From JBNKFV01 sp050290265 (lineage in GTDB: Bacteria; Pseudomonadota; Gammaproteobacteria; Pseudomonadales; Cellvibrionaceae): a stretch of DNA of 64,000 bases. The notes under the pieces were generated by a model. That model was not told where the DNA came from, made no database searches, and saw only the letters and a list, made by a program, of their open reading frames with translations. Within the stretch, counting starts at the first letter, position 1. Each line of letters starts with the position of its first letter. This document shows, in pieces, positions 42,521-50,999 of the stretch. Both the position numbers and the translations under genes were made by a program. Location of the stretch: the NCBI GenBank assembly GCA_050290265.1, contig JBNKHI010000006.1:41750-105749 (forward strand). The letters run 5' to 3'.

Positions 42521-43003
42521 ATGGATAAACCGAAAATTGCCATTGTTATGGGGTCTCAAAGTGACTGGCCCACCATGCAAGAGGCAACGACAGTACTTAA
42601 TGACCTGGGACTTTCTTACGATGCACAGGTCGTATCTGCACATCGCACCCCTGAGCGGCTATACGATTTTGCTAAACAGGCTCATCAAAATGGCTACAAA
42701 GTGCTTATCGCAGGTGCAGGTGGCGCAGCACACCTACCTGGCATGCTCGCCGCGATGACACCACTGCCAGTCGTAGCAGTGCCCGTTCAAAGTAAAGCAC
42801 TCAGCGGTATGGACAGCCTGTTATCGATTGCCCAAATGCCCCGCGGCGTCGCAGTTGCAACTCAGGCTATCGGAGGTTCTGGTGCATTTAATGCCGGGCT
42901 TTTTGCCGCGCAAATTCTGGCGCAAGCCGATAGTGACCTTTTCCAACGCCTGGTAACCTGGCGTGAACAGCAAACAGCCAGCGTTCCGGTTGATGTCGAG
43001 TAA
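42521..43003 (+). CDS. purE: N5-carboxyaminoimidazole ribonucleotide mutase PurE
   Basis: The class-I PurE of de novo purine synthesis, 160 aa, converting N5-CAIR to CAIR. All motifs are present: IVMGSQSDWPTM (substrate-phosphate loop), VVSAHRTPERL with the catalytic His, LIAGAGGAAHLPGMLA and PVQSKALSGMDSLLSIAQMP. It is followed after 54 bases by purK, its usual partner. Clear AGGAG ribosome site. Cytoplasmic octamer in characterised homologues. Confidence 0.97.
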   Translation: MDKPKIAIVMGSQSDWPTMQEATTVLNDLGLSYDAQVVSAHRTPERLYDFAKQAHQNGYKVLIAGAGGAAHLPGMLAAMTPLPVVAVPVQSKALSGMDSLLSIAQMPRGVAVATQAIGGSGAFNAGLFAAQILAQADSDLFQRLVTWREQQTASVPVDVE

Positions 43004-43057
43004 TCAGGGTGCTTAACGCCTGTACACTGGAAAAACGAGAGATAGAGGAATTTTGAA

Positions 43058-44182
43058 ATGAAAATCGCTGTGATTGGCGGCGGCCAACTGGCCAGAATGA
43101 TGGCGCTATCAGGCCTCCCATTAGGCTTGCAATTTAGCTTTTTGGTGGAAAAAGAAAATAGCCTGGACACTCGCTGCGTTGACGGTCTGGGCCATATTGC
43201 CGTGCATGAGAATGAGCTCTCACCGCAAGCCATCTTCCAAGCATTGGGCGAACCGGATGTTATCACAGTGGAAAAAGAACAAGTGGATGTGGAGCTCATG
43301 AAGGCACTGCAAGCCTTCTGCCCAGTTTACCCGAACCCTGAAGCTGTTGGTGTGTGTGGCGATCGCCACCAGGAAAAGCAACTGTTGGACAAATTAGCGA
43401 TACCAACTGCGCGCTACGTCTATCTTAACCATGCAGCACAAGTAGAATCCGCTAAACTGCCTTCGTTTCCGTTGTTTGCAAAATCAACTCGCCAGGCCTA
43501 TGACGGCAAAAACCAACATGTCCTGAGAACCCCATCGGATGTAGAAAACTTTGCCAGTTCTGATAATACGGGCGAATGGATTGTTGAGGAAGGTATCAAC
43601 TTTGAGCGAGAGGTTTCTATTGTCGCAGCCCGCTCTACTGACGGGACAATTGCCTATTACCCTGTTACAGAAAATATTCACCACAACGGCATTCTGGTAT
43701 TTAGTATAAGCCCGTCACCTAATATCAACGCAGTCCATAAGGCCGCTCTGGAAAGTTATGCTGAGAAAATCTTAACGACTTTAGATTATGTCGGCGTCCT
43801 GGCCATCGAATGCTTTATTCGCGGTGATGACGTGATGGTAAATGAACTGGCACCCCGGGTTCACAACAGCGGACACTGGACACAATCCAGCACGGCAACC
43901 TGTCAATTTGAAAATCACATCCGCGCAGTAGCGGGTTTAGCGTTAGGTTCAACACAGAGCACCGGTGATCACGGTATGCTGAACCTTATCGGTGTAGAAG
44001 CGCCACCAATAAACTTACTCAACGAGCACAGCACGCTGCACTGGTACAACAAAGTGCCGAGACCCGGTCGAAAGGTAGGTCACGTCAATTTTTTCGGACC
44101 AGCTCTCACAGAACTCGTTGCTGAGATGCATGATATGGCCCAAAAAATCGATCTGCCTTACAAAGAAAAAATTGCTTTATAA
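43058..44182 (+). CDS. purK: N5-carboxyaminoimidazole ribonucleotide synthase PurK
   Basis: An ATP-grasp enzyme of 374 aa that makes N5-CAIR from AIR, bicarbonate and ATP. The N-terminal IAVIGGGQLARMMALSG is the PurK signature, followed by the ATP-grasp core (FPLFAKSTRQAYDGKNQ, WIVEEGINFEREVSIVAAR) and the metal-binding MVNELAPRVHNSGHWTQ. The C-terminal LHWYNKVPRPGRKVGHVNF is also typical. It forms an operon with purE. A strong hairpin lies 24 bases downstream. Confidence 0.97.
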   Translation: MKIAVIGGGQLARMMALSGLPLGLQFSFLVEKENSLDTRCVDGLGHIAVHENELSPQAIFQALGEPDVITVEKEQVDVELMKALQAFCPVYPNPEAVGVCGDRHQEKQLLDKLAIPTARYVYLNHAAQVESAKLPSFPLFAKSTRQAYDGKNQHVLRTPSDVENFASSDNTGEWIVEEGINFEREVSIVAARSTDGTIAYYPVTENIHHNGILVFSISPSPNINAVHKAALESYAEKILTTLDYVGVLAIECFIRGDDVMVNELAPRVHNSGHWTQSSTATCQFENHIRAVAGLALGSTQSTGDHGMLNLIGVEAPPINLLNEHSTLHWYNKVPRPGRKVGHVNFFGPALTELVAEMHDMAQKIDLPYKEKIAL

Positions 44183-44205
44183 AGCGATAAATCGACACAA
44201 CAAAG

Positions 44206-44243
44206 CGGACACTGTGACAAATCCTTCATAGGATCAGTGTCCG
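44206..44243 (+). terminator. Hairpin after purK
   Basis: CGGACACTG and CAGTGTCCG pair perfectly, with ATCCT/AGGAT forming an inner stem. No T-run follows, so it may terminate inefficiently or protect the 3' end. Confidence 0.55.
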
Positions 44244-44360
44244 TCAAACTAACAATACACATTACAACGTCGTAAAATAATAAAACGGCACTTATAGCGA
44301 TTATCGCCTTACTCCTTCTACGCGTCTAACCTCCTCTCCCTACTTCCGACAACCCTATAA

Positions 44361-45572
44361 TCAGAGCACAAATGCTTTCACCCAATAATTACGCAGTTGA
44401 TAAACCACCAGAGCGAGTAAGCCGGTGACAGAAAGAATATAGGTGAGCGCGTGGAATGTGCCATCATAAATTTGCGCGCAGAGCATAGCACCGGCAGCGC
44501 CCCCCAATACCTGTGCAGTACCGGTAATCGACGCAACAAAGCCTTTCGCTTGAGTGATTGGTGCCAAGGAAATTGTATTGGTATTTGCTAACACAAACCC
44601 CATTGCAAAGGTGTAAACAGAGGTAAGTCCCCATAACGGAACCAGCCCTATGTGATCTTGTGTACTCATGTACACGAAACCAATGCTGCTGATCACCAAA
44701 CTACCCATGGCAAATTTTAAGGCACGCAATGCGCTATAGGTTTTTAACAATCGTCGATTGAATACGGCGCCAACAACGTAAGTAAATGCGGAGAACGTAT
44801 ATAAGTAACCACACCATAGTGGCGATAAACCGTAGTAACCTACCAGTACCGTAGAACCTCCAGCGACAATCGCCATATAACCCGAAAAGAAAATGGTTAA
44901 CAAAGTTGCACTCCAGACACTTTGAGGGCTGTTAAAATAAACCCGGAGACTAAAGGCTAACTGATTATACCAACGCTTATGCCGCTCTTCGTTTAATGTT
45001 ATACGGGGTATATAGCGCCACGCCAAAACAAAAGTCACTATGCCAAATACAACAGCACTCCAAAAAGGTGCCCGCCAATTGGTGAGCATCGCTAATACAC
45101 TGCCAATGACCGGTGCCAGCATGGTGGCAACAGAGAGTACTGCCATGTTAGTGGCCATCAACCGAGGTAACTGCTGGTCTGTAGCGATATCCCGAATAAT
45201 AGTGCGGCTGCCGACAGGACCAATGGCTCCCGCCATCCCCTGTAAAAAACGGGCAAAGAGCAATTGATAAATACTGTCGGTAACACTACTCCAGAAACCC
45301 GTAATAATAAAAATGGCCAGCGACCAAAGAATAACTCGACGGCGTCCAAAACGATCTAACAATAGACCGCAAGGTATCTGCCCCATTGCATAACCGAGCA
45401 TAAACAGCCCAACAATAAGCTGCGTAGCCTGATCGGTTGACCCCAACGCTGCAGACACCAAAGGTAAAACAGGTACCGAACTGTCCACCGTATAAGCCGT
45501 GACGCTAATTAAGAAAACAAGGCTAGTGAGCATGGCTTGGGATAAAGCGGGACGGGACAATGATTGATTCAA
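44361..45572 (-). CDS. MFS transporter, DHA1 (Bcr/CflA-like)
   Basis: A drug:H+ antiporter-type inner-membrane protein with 12 helices. The loop 2-3 motif reads LLDRFGRRRVILW, the family signature A, and motif C-like GAIGPVGSRTIIRD is in helix 5. Bacterial relatives export drugs, sulfonamides, bicyclomycin or metabolites. The frame is open to 45680, but the extra N-terminus is atypical. I prefer the TTG at 45572 (LNQSLSRPALSQAMLTSL), which has AAGGTG six bases upstream; that gives 403 aa, normal for the family. It diverges from the small Rossmann-domain gene. Substrate unknown. Confidence 0.85.
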   Translation of the reverse strand: MNQSLSRPALSQAMLTSLVFLISVTAYTVDSSVPVLPLVSAALGSTDQATQLIVGLFMLGYAMGQIPCGLLLDRFGRRRVILWSLAIFIITGFWSSVTDSIYQLLFARFLQGMAGAIGPVGSRTIIRDIATDQQLPRLMATNMAVLSVATMLAPVIGSVLAMLTNWRAPFWSAVVFGIVTFVLAWRYIPRITLNEERHKRWYNQLAFSLRVYFNSPQSVWSATLLTIFFSGYMAIVAGGSTVLVGYYGLSPLWCGYLYTFSAFTYVVGAVFNRRLLKTYSALRALKFAMGSLVISSIGFVYMSTQDHIGLVPLWGLTSVYTFAMGFVLANTNTISLAPITQAKGFVASITGTAQVLGGAAGAMLCAQIYDGTFHALTYILSVTGLLALVVYQLRNYWVKAFVL

Positions 45573-45683
45573 GCAAGACACCTTAAGGTAGTAAGACACT
45601 GAAGTAAGCATTAACGCCAAAACAGGCACAGCCGCAGCGGATCGGTTAAGATAACAATACCCGTTAACAGAAACAACCAAACC

Positions 45684-46061
45684 ATGTGGCTCAACTTCAA
45701 CAAGCTCAAGCGCTTTTTTAACCGGCAGAAACTCCCAGTTATCATTGTTGGCACCGATTACCCGTCGTATTCGCTTTGCGAATCACTGCTGAGTAAACGT
45801 TCGCCCTTCCACCCCGTATTTTTTATTGATGATGAGCCCTGGGCTCATCGAACTTACATTTTGAATACTCAGGTGCGCTATCCAAGCGAGTTGGTAGCGT
45901 TAACTAAAAATCGCGGTATAAAGGCAGTATTTTGTCTGGATGTAAAAGTTTTTACTGATTATCAACAGCACTATGCAGCAGATTTGCAAAAAGCGGGCTG
46001 TGCGCTGCTACATTTTAAGGGTGAAATTACATTAACTGAGCTAGCATCACAGGTCCAATAA
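45684..46061 (+). CDS. Small Rossmann-like protein (CoA-binding/NDP-sugar dehydratase N-domain)
   Basis: A 125-aa soluble protein. It has one nucleotide-binding-like alpha/beta domain: LPVIIVGTDYPSYSLCESLL, FHPVFFIDDEPWAHRTYI, VRYPSELVALTKNRGIKAVFCLDV. The pattern is that of the CoA-binding_3-like domain that precedes the enzyme part of FlaA1/CapD polysaccharide dehydratases, but here it stands alone. The first Gly-rich loop reads VGTDYPS, lacking the second and third glycines, so nucleotide binding is doubtful. It ends at a good terminator. Function not recognised. Confidence 0.7.
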   Translation: MWLNFNKLKRFFNRQKLPVIIVGTDYPSYSLCESLLSKRSPFHPVFFIDDEPWAHRTYILNTQVRYPSELVALTKNRGIKAVFCLDVKVFTDYQQHYAADLQKAGCALLHFKGEITLTELASQVQ

Positions 46062-46065
46062 ACAC

Positions 46066-46096
46066 AAAAAAGCCACTTTTATAAAAGTGGCTTTGT
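46066..46096. terminator. Rho-independent terminator
   Basis: AAGCCACTTTT and AAAAGTGGCTT pair around a TA loop, with an A-run before and a TTTGT tract after. It closes the small Rossmann-protein gene and may work from both sides. Confidence 0.85.
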
Positions 46097-46163
46097 CTAA
46101 GGCTTTATGGCGTTATTGCCCCGCAAACGTTTCTGTTCGTTCAGGAGGCACCGGCTACGCGGA

Positions 46164-47102
46164 TTATTTCCTGCTACCTCTACGCAAATCAATCATAGGG
46201 ATATTTTCACCACCGGTGTACACGGGCAATACACCATTCCACTGTTCAACTTTTTTCAGTTCTATATAGTTTGGTGACTCTGCCAACATCTTATTAATTG
46301 CACTGATTTTATAAGCTTCAGCGTCTGCTAACTCTCTAATCTTTTGCGCCTCCAGTTTTGCAGCTCGCAATTCAGACTCAGCCTGCTTTACCTTTTGATC
46401 CTGTTCAGTGGCAAAACGCTCCAGCTCCGCCTGCTGTTTTAAAACTTCCTGCTCGCGGCGCTTGGTTTCAGTAATCGCGGTTCGAATCACCTCTGGCAAC
46501 TGCACATCGCGAATCAATACGGTTTCCACCTGCAGCCCTTTGGGCGCTAAAAATTCAGCTAATCCAGTCTGTAACGTTTCCTGTAGCTGGCGCTGTACCG
46601 ATTCTTTAAAAAAGTCTTGAGACTTTTCTACACCTTTACCCTGCTCGCGCAAAATAGAGCGCAACTTGGGTATCATATGAACTTGGATAAGTGCCTCTGT
46701 TGTACCGGTGTTACGCAAAATATCAGGAGCCATTTCGCCAATGGTTCGGTACTGCACTGACACATCCATGCCAGTAATTAATTTATCTTCCGCAGGAATG
46801 CCTGCTGTTTCTTTGTGCGTTTTTTGGCGCAAATCAAAAGACGTAAAGTCCAAGAGCGGATTAACCACATGCAGACCTTCATGATAAGTCGCATCCTGCA
46901 CCTTACCAAAGAGTGTCGCTACTTTAACGTGACCAGCGGGCACGGTGATTATCATTGAGGCTAGTAACGCTCCCAAACCCGCAATAATTAATACATAACC
47001 GGGTAGGCTTGCGCCTTTTTTTGCAGAGCTGCTTGCAGCTTTGACAATACCAATACCCGCCAAAATTAACACTGGAGCTAAGATAAGCTTTATCATGACC
47101 AT
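46164..47102 (-). CDS. Prohibitin/SPFH-domain membrane protein
   Basis: A 312-aa membrane-anchored scaffold protein of the SPFH family. Two close hydrophobic segments at the N-terminus (about 5-22 and 33-52) are followed by the prohibitin domain: VPAGHVKVATLFGKVQDATYHEGLHVVNP split over 50-80, then MDVSVQYRTIGEMAPDI and IRDVQLPEVIRTAI. A long charged coiled coil (about 205-265, rich in EQ/AK heptads) ends in SPNYIELKKVEQWNGVLPV. Relatives form membrane rings that regulate proteases such as FtsH or organise microdomains. No NfeD or protease gene is adjacent. It is monocistronic on the minus strand. Confidence 0.92.
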   Translation of the reverse strand: MVMIKLILAPVLILAGIGIVKAASSSAKKGASLPGYVLIIAGLGALLASMIITVPAGHVKVATLFGKVQDATYHEGLHVVNPLLDFTSFDLRQKTHKETAGIPAEDKLITGMDVSVQYRTIGEMAPDILRNTGTTEALIQVHMIPKLRSILREQGKGVEKSQDFFKESVQRQLQETLQTGLAEFLAPKGLQVETVLIRDVQLPEVIRTAITETKRREQEVLKQQAELERFATEQDQKVKQAESELRAAKLEAQKIRELADAEAYKISAINKMLAESPNYIELKKVEQWNGVLPVYTGGENIPMIDLRRGSRK

Positions 47103-47246
47103 GTCCCTGAAGTTAATGTAGATTACGCACTAAGGCTGATAATATAGAGGAATACAGAACATGCGCCAACCTGCCGAGTGTGACCAACCTACCAGCTTTA
47201 CAATAACCTTTGGGGAATCTAAAGATTGTTTCAATCTTCACAAACG

Positions 47247-47278
47247 AAAACACATTGTGCAAATGCACAATGTGTTTT
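47247..47278 (-). terminator. Rho-independent terminator of the spondin-domain gene
   Basis: A 14-bp perfect stem (AAAACACATTGTGC and GCACAATGTGTTTT) with an AAAT loop, flanked by A and T runs. It lies 85 bases after the stop of the spondin-domain gene on the minus strand. Confidence 0.88.
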
Positions 47279-47362
47279 TATGTAACCACGTAAGCCGTCA
47301 AGCACCAGTATTATCGATACAGATTAGTATGCCACTAGCACTCGACAGACTATATTCAGCCA

Positions 47363-48046
47363 CTATTTAACACGGCGGATAACAATTTTTGCCGCTGGAT
47401 TTAACCAACCATGAACTGACGGATCGAGTCCACCGATACCATGGATACCGTTATGAATAGTGACGAAGCCCTCGCCCTGATCAAATGGAGATAGCGCCTC
47501 ACCACCACAAGCAGGCCCTGGAACCGTTGCACATGACTCATCGTTAGTTTCAGTACCCGCGTCATAAGCAGGAGCCATATAAGTCTTTACTTGCTTGCCA
47601 TGAGGCAGGTTTACGTCTGCCAACCCCACAAACGCATCATTAGTATTACCCAACATAGCACCGACACTAACATGGTCTCCTGGCTTGCCATGGACAATCA
47701 CTGTTGAACTGCTGGCAGGAGGTGTCCCACCGGCTCCAATCTCTGTGTCGTGAACATAAGGACTACTTTCCAAAGCCTCTGCGACAACCGCACCATTTCC
47801 CGCCTCAGCCAAAGCATCCAAGCCTTCCGTGGGCGCTGAACCAGCGACAAAAAAAGGCTTACCAGGCTTATGTGTTACTACAAGCAGAGGTGCAATGGGC
47901 TGGCCCAAGGTAAGATTCGTGATAGTGACTTCATACTCTCTCATTTTAGAGTGCTCTTCGTGATAACTGCTCGCGAATGAGGCAACAGGCAGAAGCGCAA
48001 ATATTGAGCTGGCGGCACTGAGTATTAGTTTGGCATGTATTTTCAT
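47363..48046 (-). CDS. Spondin-N domain secreted protein
   Basis: A 227-aa exported protein. The signal peptide runs to about residue 25 (SAASSIFALLPVASFAS). The mature part matches the spondin_N pattern: EYEVTITNLTLGQPIAPLLVVTH, PTEGLDALAEAGNG, HGKPGDHVSVGAMLGNTNDA, FVGLADVNLP, and a C-terminal GWLNPAAKIVIRR strand. A Cys pair around ESCATVPGPACGG probably forms a disulfide. Bacterial spondin-domain proteins are periplasmic or surface-exposed, of unknown role, possibly adhesive or Ca-binding. It is a single gene with its own terminator. Confidence 0.88.
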   Translation of the reverse strand: MKIHAKLILSAASSIFALLPVASFASSYHEEHSKMREYEVTITNLTLGQPIAPLLVVTHKPGKPFFVAGSAPTEGLDALAEAGNGAVVAEALESSPYVHDTEIGAGGTPPASSSTVIVHGKPGDHVSVGAMLGNTNDAFVGLADVNLPHGKQVKTYMAPAYDAGTETNDESCATVPGPACGGEALSPFDQGEGFVTIHNGIHGIGGLDPSVHGWLNPAAKIVIRRVK

Positions 48047-48235
48047 GATGTCATTCCTTTCTATCTGTCATCGTTATGAATGGTGGCTGATTACGCCGAA
48101 GCAGAGACAGTATAGAAAGCCCAATTCACGGCTTAATCACGAAAAGATCAAATTTTTATCACGTTTCACAATGTGTATTTCATAACACGCTCGAAAATTG
48201 ATTCAGGCAATACAAACTCGTAACGAATGGCAAAA

Positions 48236-48268
48236 AAAAGCGCATTGAATAACATTCAATGCGCTTTT
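48236..48268 (-). terminator. Terminator of the lig operon
   Basis: A perfect 15-bp stem (AAAAGCGCATTGAAT and ATTCAATGCGCTTTT) with loop AAC, preceded by A8, which gives a U-run on the minus-strand RNA. It ends the ligUIKJ transcript about 45 bases after ligJ. Confidence 0.93.
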
Positions 48269-48310
48269 AAACGAAATCAAGACCTCAAACGATCTTAATC
48301 TTTACTAAGA

Positions 48311-49330
48311 CTATTTGAGGTAGTTATTTAGACGTGAGAACACACGACGAGCATTACCTTCAAAAATCTGCTGCTTTTCTGCATCACTTAATCTGGTATT
48401 CGCATCAATGTATCGTTTGGTATCGTCATAGTAATGACCCGATTCTGGGTCAATACCACGTACGGCACCAATCATTTCCGATGCAAACAGAATATTTTCG
48501 ACTGGAATAATGTCCAGCAGCAAGTCAATACCACGCTGATGATAAACACACGTATCAAAAAATACATTCTTGAGCATACGTTCTTTCAAGTCGCCCAAAC
48601 CTTTGTCTTGTGCGATACCACGGAAACGTCCCCAGTGATACGGCACAGCACCCCCACCGTGAGGAATAATCAGCTTCAACGTTGGGAAATCCTTAAACAC
48701 GTCTGAATACATTAGCTGGTCAAATGCCGTAGTATCAGCCCCCAGATAATGGGAACCTGTCGTGGAAAAGCAATCGTTACAGGCGGCACTCACGTGGATC
48801 ATTGCCGGCACGTCTAACTCACACATTTTCTCATAGAAGGGATACCAGGATTTATCGGCTAGAGAAGCGTCCTTCCAAAAGCCACCTGTGGTATCCGGGT
48901 TAAGGTTGCAACCAATAAAACCCATTTCTTCCACACAGCGAACCAACTCAGCAATAGACTTACTGGGATCAACACCTGGAGACTGAGGCAACTGTGCCAC
49001 CGGCACAAAGTTTTCAGGATAAAGATCACACACACGCTTGATCAAATCGTTTTGGTGCTCAGTCCAAAAGCGGCTGGTGTGCTCATTACCTACATGGTGC
49101 CCCATCCAGCTTGCACGCGGAGAAAAAATCGTTAAATCCGTTCCGCGTTCTTGCTGCAAACGCAACTGGTTGTTTTCAATACTTTCACGAATTTCATCGT
49201 CGGTTAAATTAATAACACCTTTTTCACCGATAAAATCAGGGTCTTTTTTCACCGCAGCTTTTTGTGCATCGCGGTACTCGCCTACTGCAGGCGGTGTTGT
49301 GGTGTAATGACCATGGCAATCAATAATCAT
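48311..49330 (-). CDS. ligJ: 4-Oxalomesaconate hydratase LigJ
   Basis: A metal-dependent amidohydrolase-fold hydratase (339 aa; LigJ is about 340). It adds water to 4-oxalomesaconate to give 4-carboxy-4-hydroxy-2-oxoadipate in the protocatechuate 4,5-cleavage pathway. Visible: N-terminal metal site MIIDCHGHYTT, FSPRASWMGHHVGNE, MIHVSAACNDCF, IIPHGGGAVPYHWGRF and the late acidic SEMIGAVRGIDP. It is the last gene of ligU-ligI-ligK-ligJ and is followed by the operon terminator. Assignment rests on family resemblance and on the complete partner set beside it. Confidence 0.93.
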   Translation of the reverse strand: MIIDCHGHYTTTPPAVGEYRDAQKAAVKKDPDFIGEKGVINLTDDEIRESIENNQLRLQQERGTDLTIFSPRASWMGHHVGNEHTSRFWTEHQNDLIKRVCDLYPENFVPVAQLPQSPGVDPSKSIAELVRCVEEMGFIGCNLNPDTTGGFWKDASLADKSWYPFYEKMCELDVPAMIHVSAACNDCFSTTGSHYLGADTTAFDQLMYSDVFKDFPTLKLIIPHGGGAVPYHWGRFRGIAQDKGLGDLKERMLKNVFFDTCVYHQRGIDLLLDIIPVENILFASEMIGAVRGIDPESGHYYDDTKRYIDANTRLSDAEKQQIFEGNARRVFSRLNNYLK

Positions 49331-49377
49331 GCGGATGTCCTTTTAATATTTACGTTCATTAGCGAGGTGCTGAGCAA

Positions 49378-50076
49378 TTACTTGTCCAGGTCTGCAAGCG
49401 TGTCGACATAATAAAAACCACACTCTTCCAAACGTGGACGCATGTTATAAAGGTCGATTCCCAATACACCACTTGCCAGTTTGACACGCTTTTCTTCTTC
49501 CAGTGCTTCACGGGCTTTCGACGCTTCCAATACTTTGGCCGCATCTTTACGTTGCACAACCACCACACCGTCATCGTCGGCAACAACCACATCACCTGGG
49601 TTAATCAATTGGCCGGCACACACAACCGGTACGTTTACCGCACCTAGTGTATTTTTTACAGTGCCTTTGGCGTTAATAGCTTTCGACCAAACCGGGAAAT
49701 TCATTTCCTCCAAGTCGCGAATATCGCGAACGCCGGCGTCGATAATCAAACCTTTCACACCACGTGCCTGCGCAGACGTTGCCAGCAAATCCCCGAACAT
49801 ACCGTCGCTGTTGTCAGTGGTACAGGCTACAACTAAAACGTCACCAGGCTGGCACAGTTCGATAGCGACATGCAGCATCCAGTTGTCGCCGGGTTGCGCC
49901 ATGATAGTTACCGCATTACCGGCAATACGTGCGCCTTTGTAGATTGGGCGCATGTAGGGCTTAAGCAGACCAATGCGGCCCTGAGCCTCATGCACTGTGG
50001 CCACACCTTGTGAATTCATTTCAGCTACAACGGCTTGATCAGCGCGCTCTATATTGCGTACCGCTACGGTTTTCAT
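49378..50076 (-). CDS. ligK: 4-Carboxy-4-hydroxy-2-oxoadipate aldolase LigK
   Basis: A class-II pyruvate aldolase of the RraA-like fold, 232 aa. It splits 4-carboxy-4-hydroxy-2-oxoadipate into pyruvate and oxaloacetate, the last step of the 4,5-cleavage route. Marks: QGVATVHEAQGRIGLL, AGNAVTIMAQPGDNWMLHVA, CQPGDVLVVACT, GLIIDAGVRDIRDLEEMNF (metal/substrate Asp-Arg-Asp motif) and GDVVVADDDGVVVV. This length, longer than RraA itself, fits the aldolase branch (LigK/GalC). It lies 22 bases after ligI and 48 before ligJ. Confidence 0.93.
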   Translation of the reverse strand: MKTVAVRNIERADQAVVAEMNSQGVATVHEAQGRIGLLKPYMRPIYKGARIAGNAVTIMAQPGDNWMLHVAIELCQPGDVLVVACTTDNSDGMFGDLLATSAQARGVKGLIIDAGVRDIRDLEEMNFPVWSKAINAKGTVKNTLGAVNVPVVCAGQLINPGDVVVADDDGVVVVQRKDAAKVLEASKAREALEEEKRVKLASGVLGIDLYNMRPRLEECGFYYVDTLADLDK

Positions 50077-50097
50077 CGCACTCTCCTGTATTAGTTA

Positions 50098-50979
50098 TTA
50101 ATCTTCAAATTCGTATAAACGCGCTGGGTTTTCTACCAACAATTTATGTTGCAGCTCAGCAGTCGGCGCAATATTGGGAATGTTATCAACCAACACGCCG
50201 TCATCAGGCATATGCGACTTCATATTTGGGTGCGGCCAATCTGTTCCCCACAAAACTTGATCGGGGAAGTTCTCAACAAAATAGCGCGCGTAAGGAATTG
50301 CATCGTCATAGTACGGAGGACCAGAAATCGACAAGCGCTCCAGACAACCGACCTTAACCCAGGTGTTTGGACGTTCTTTTACCAGCTTACAAATCCGCAA
50401 AAAGTCAGGATGATCCAAACCTTTAGTCACATCGGGCCGACCCATGTGGTCGATGGCAATCGGTGTTGGCAAACCCCAGAGCAAGTCTTCAATATCAACC
50501 AGTTCCTGCGATTCAAAATAAACAATAATGTGCCAGCCATAAGGGACGATCATGTCGGCAATGCGCTTGTAGTACTCCAGTGGTTTAACGTCCACCAAAC
50601 GCTTTACAAAGTTAAAACGAATTCCGCGAACACCAGCTTTGTGCATGCGCTCAATTTCTTCCGGTGTAATATCATCACCAACCACGGCAACACCGCGGTA
50701 ACGACCTTCACCGTGTTCCAGCATGTCAATCATGGCGCTGTTATCAGTGCCGTGACAGCTTGCCTGCACCAGCACACTGCGCTCAAAGCCCAAATGCTTG
50801 TGCAATGCAAATAATTGCTCTTTAGGCGCATCTGGCGGGGTGTATTTACGCTCAGGGGCATACGGAAAGACATCGCCGGGACCGAACACATGGCAGTGCG
50901 CATCACAGGCCTTCGCCGGCACGACAAAATCAGGTTTTTTTGGATCTGGATGAACAGGCAAAAAAGACATGGTTTTCAA
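50098..50979 (-). CDS. ligI: 2-Pyrone-4,6-dicarboxylate hydrolase LigI
   Basis: An amidohydrolase-superfamily lactonase, 293 aa, that opens 2-pyrone-4,6-dicarboxylate (PDC) to 4-oxalomesaconate. Motifs: CDAHCHVFGPGDVFPY at the first barrel strand, VLVQASCHGTDNSAM, HIIVYFESQEL, IAIDHMGRPDVTKGLD and the final-strand GTDWPHPN. LigI proteins share this layout and do not need the usual binuclear metals. Its presence shows that the pathway here runs through PDC, which requires LigAB and LigC elsewhere in the genome. It lies 22 bases upstream of ligK and 20 bases behind ligU. Confidence 0.94.
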   Translation of the reverse strand: MKTMSFLPVHPDPKKPDFVVPAKACDAHCHVFGPGDVFPYAPERKYTPPDAPKEQLFALHKHLGFERSVLVQASCHGTDNSAMIDMLEHGEGRYRGVAVVGDDITPEEIERMHKAGVRGIRFNFVKRLVDVKPLEYYKRIADMIVPYGWHIIVYFESQELVDIEDLLWGLPTPIAIDHMGRPDVTKGLDHPDFLRICKLVKERPNTWVKVGCLERLSISGPPYYDDAIPYARYFVENFPDQVLWGTDWPHPNMKSHMPDDGVLVDNIPNIAPTAELQHKLLVENPARLYEFED

Positions 50980-50999
50980 CTCTTTTGTTAATCAACGGG

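Noticed and set aside
47161..47370. 69-codon plus-strand frame
   Set aside because: It spans the terminator of the spondin-domain gene and has no coding signs.
50146..50814. 222-codon frame antisense to ligI
   Set aside because: Chance frame opposite a clear enzyme gene; no protein features.
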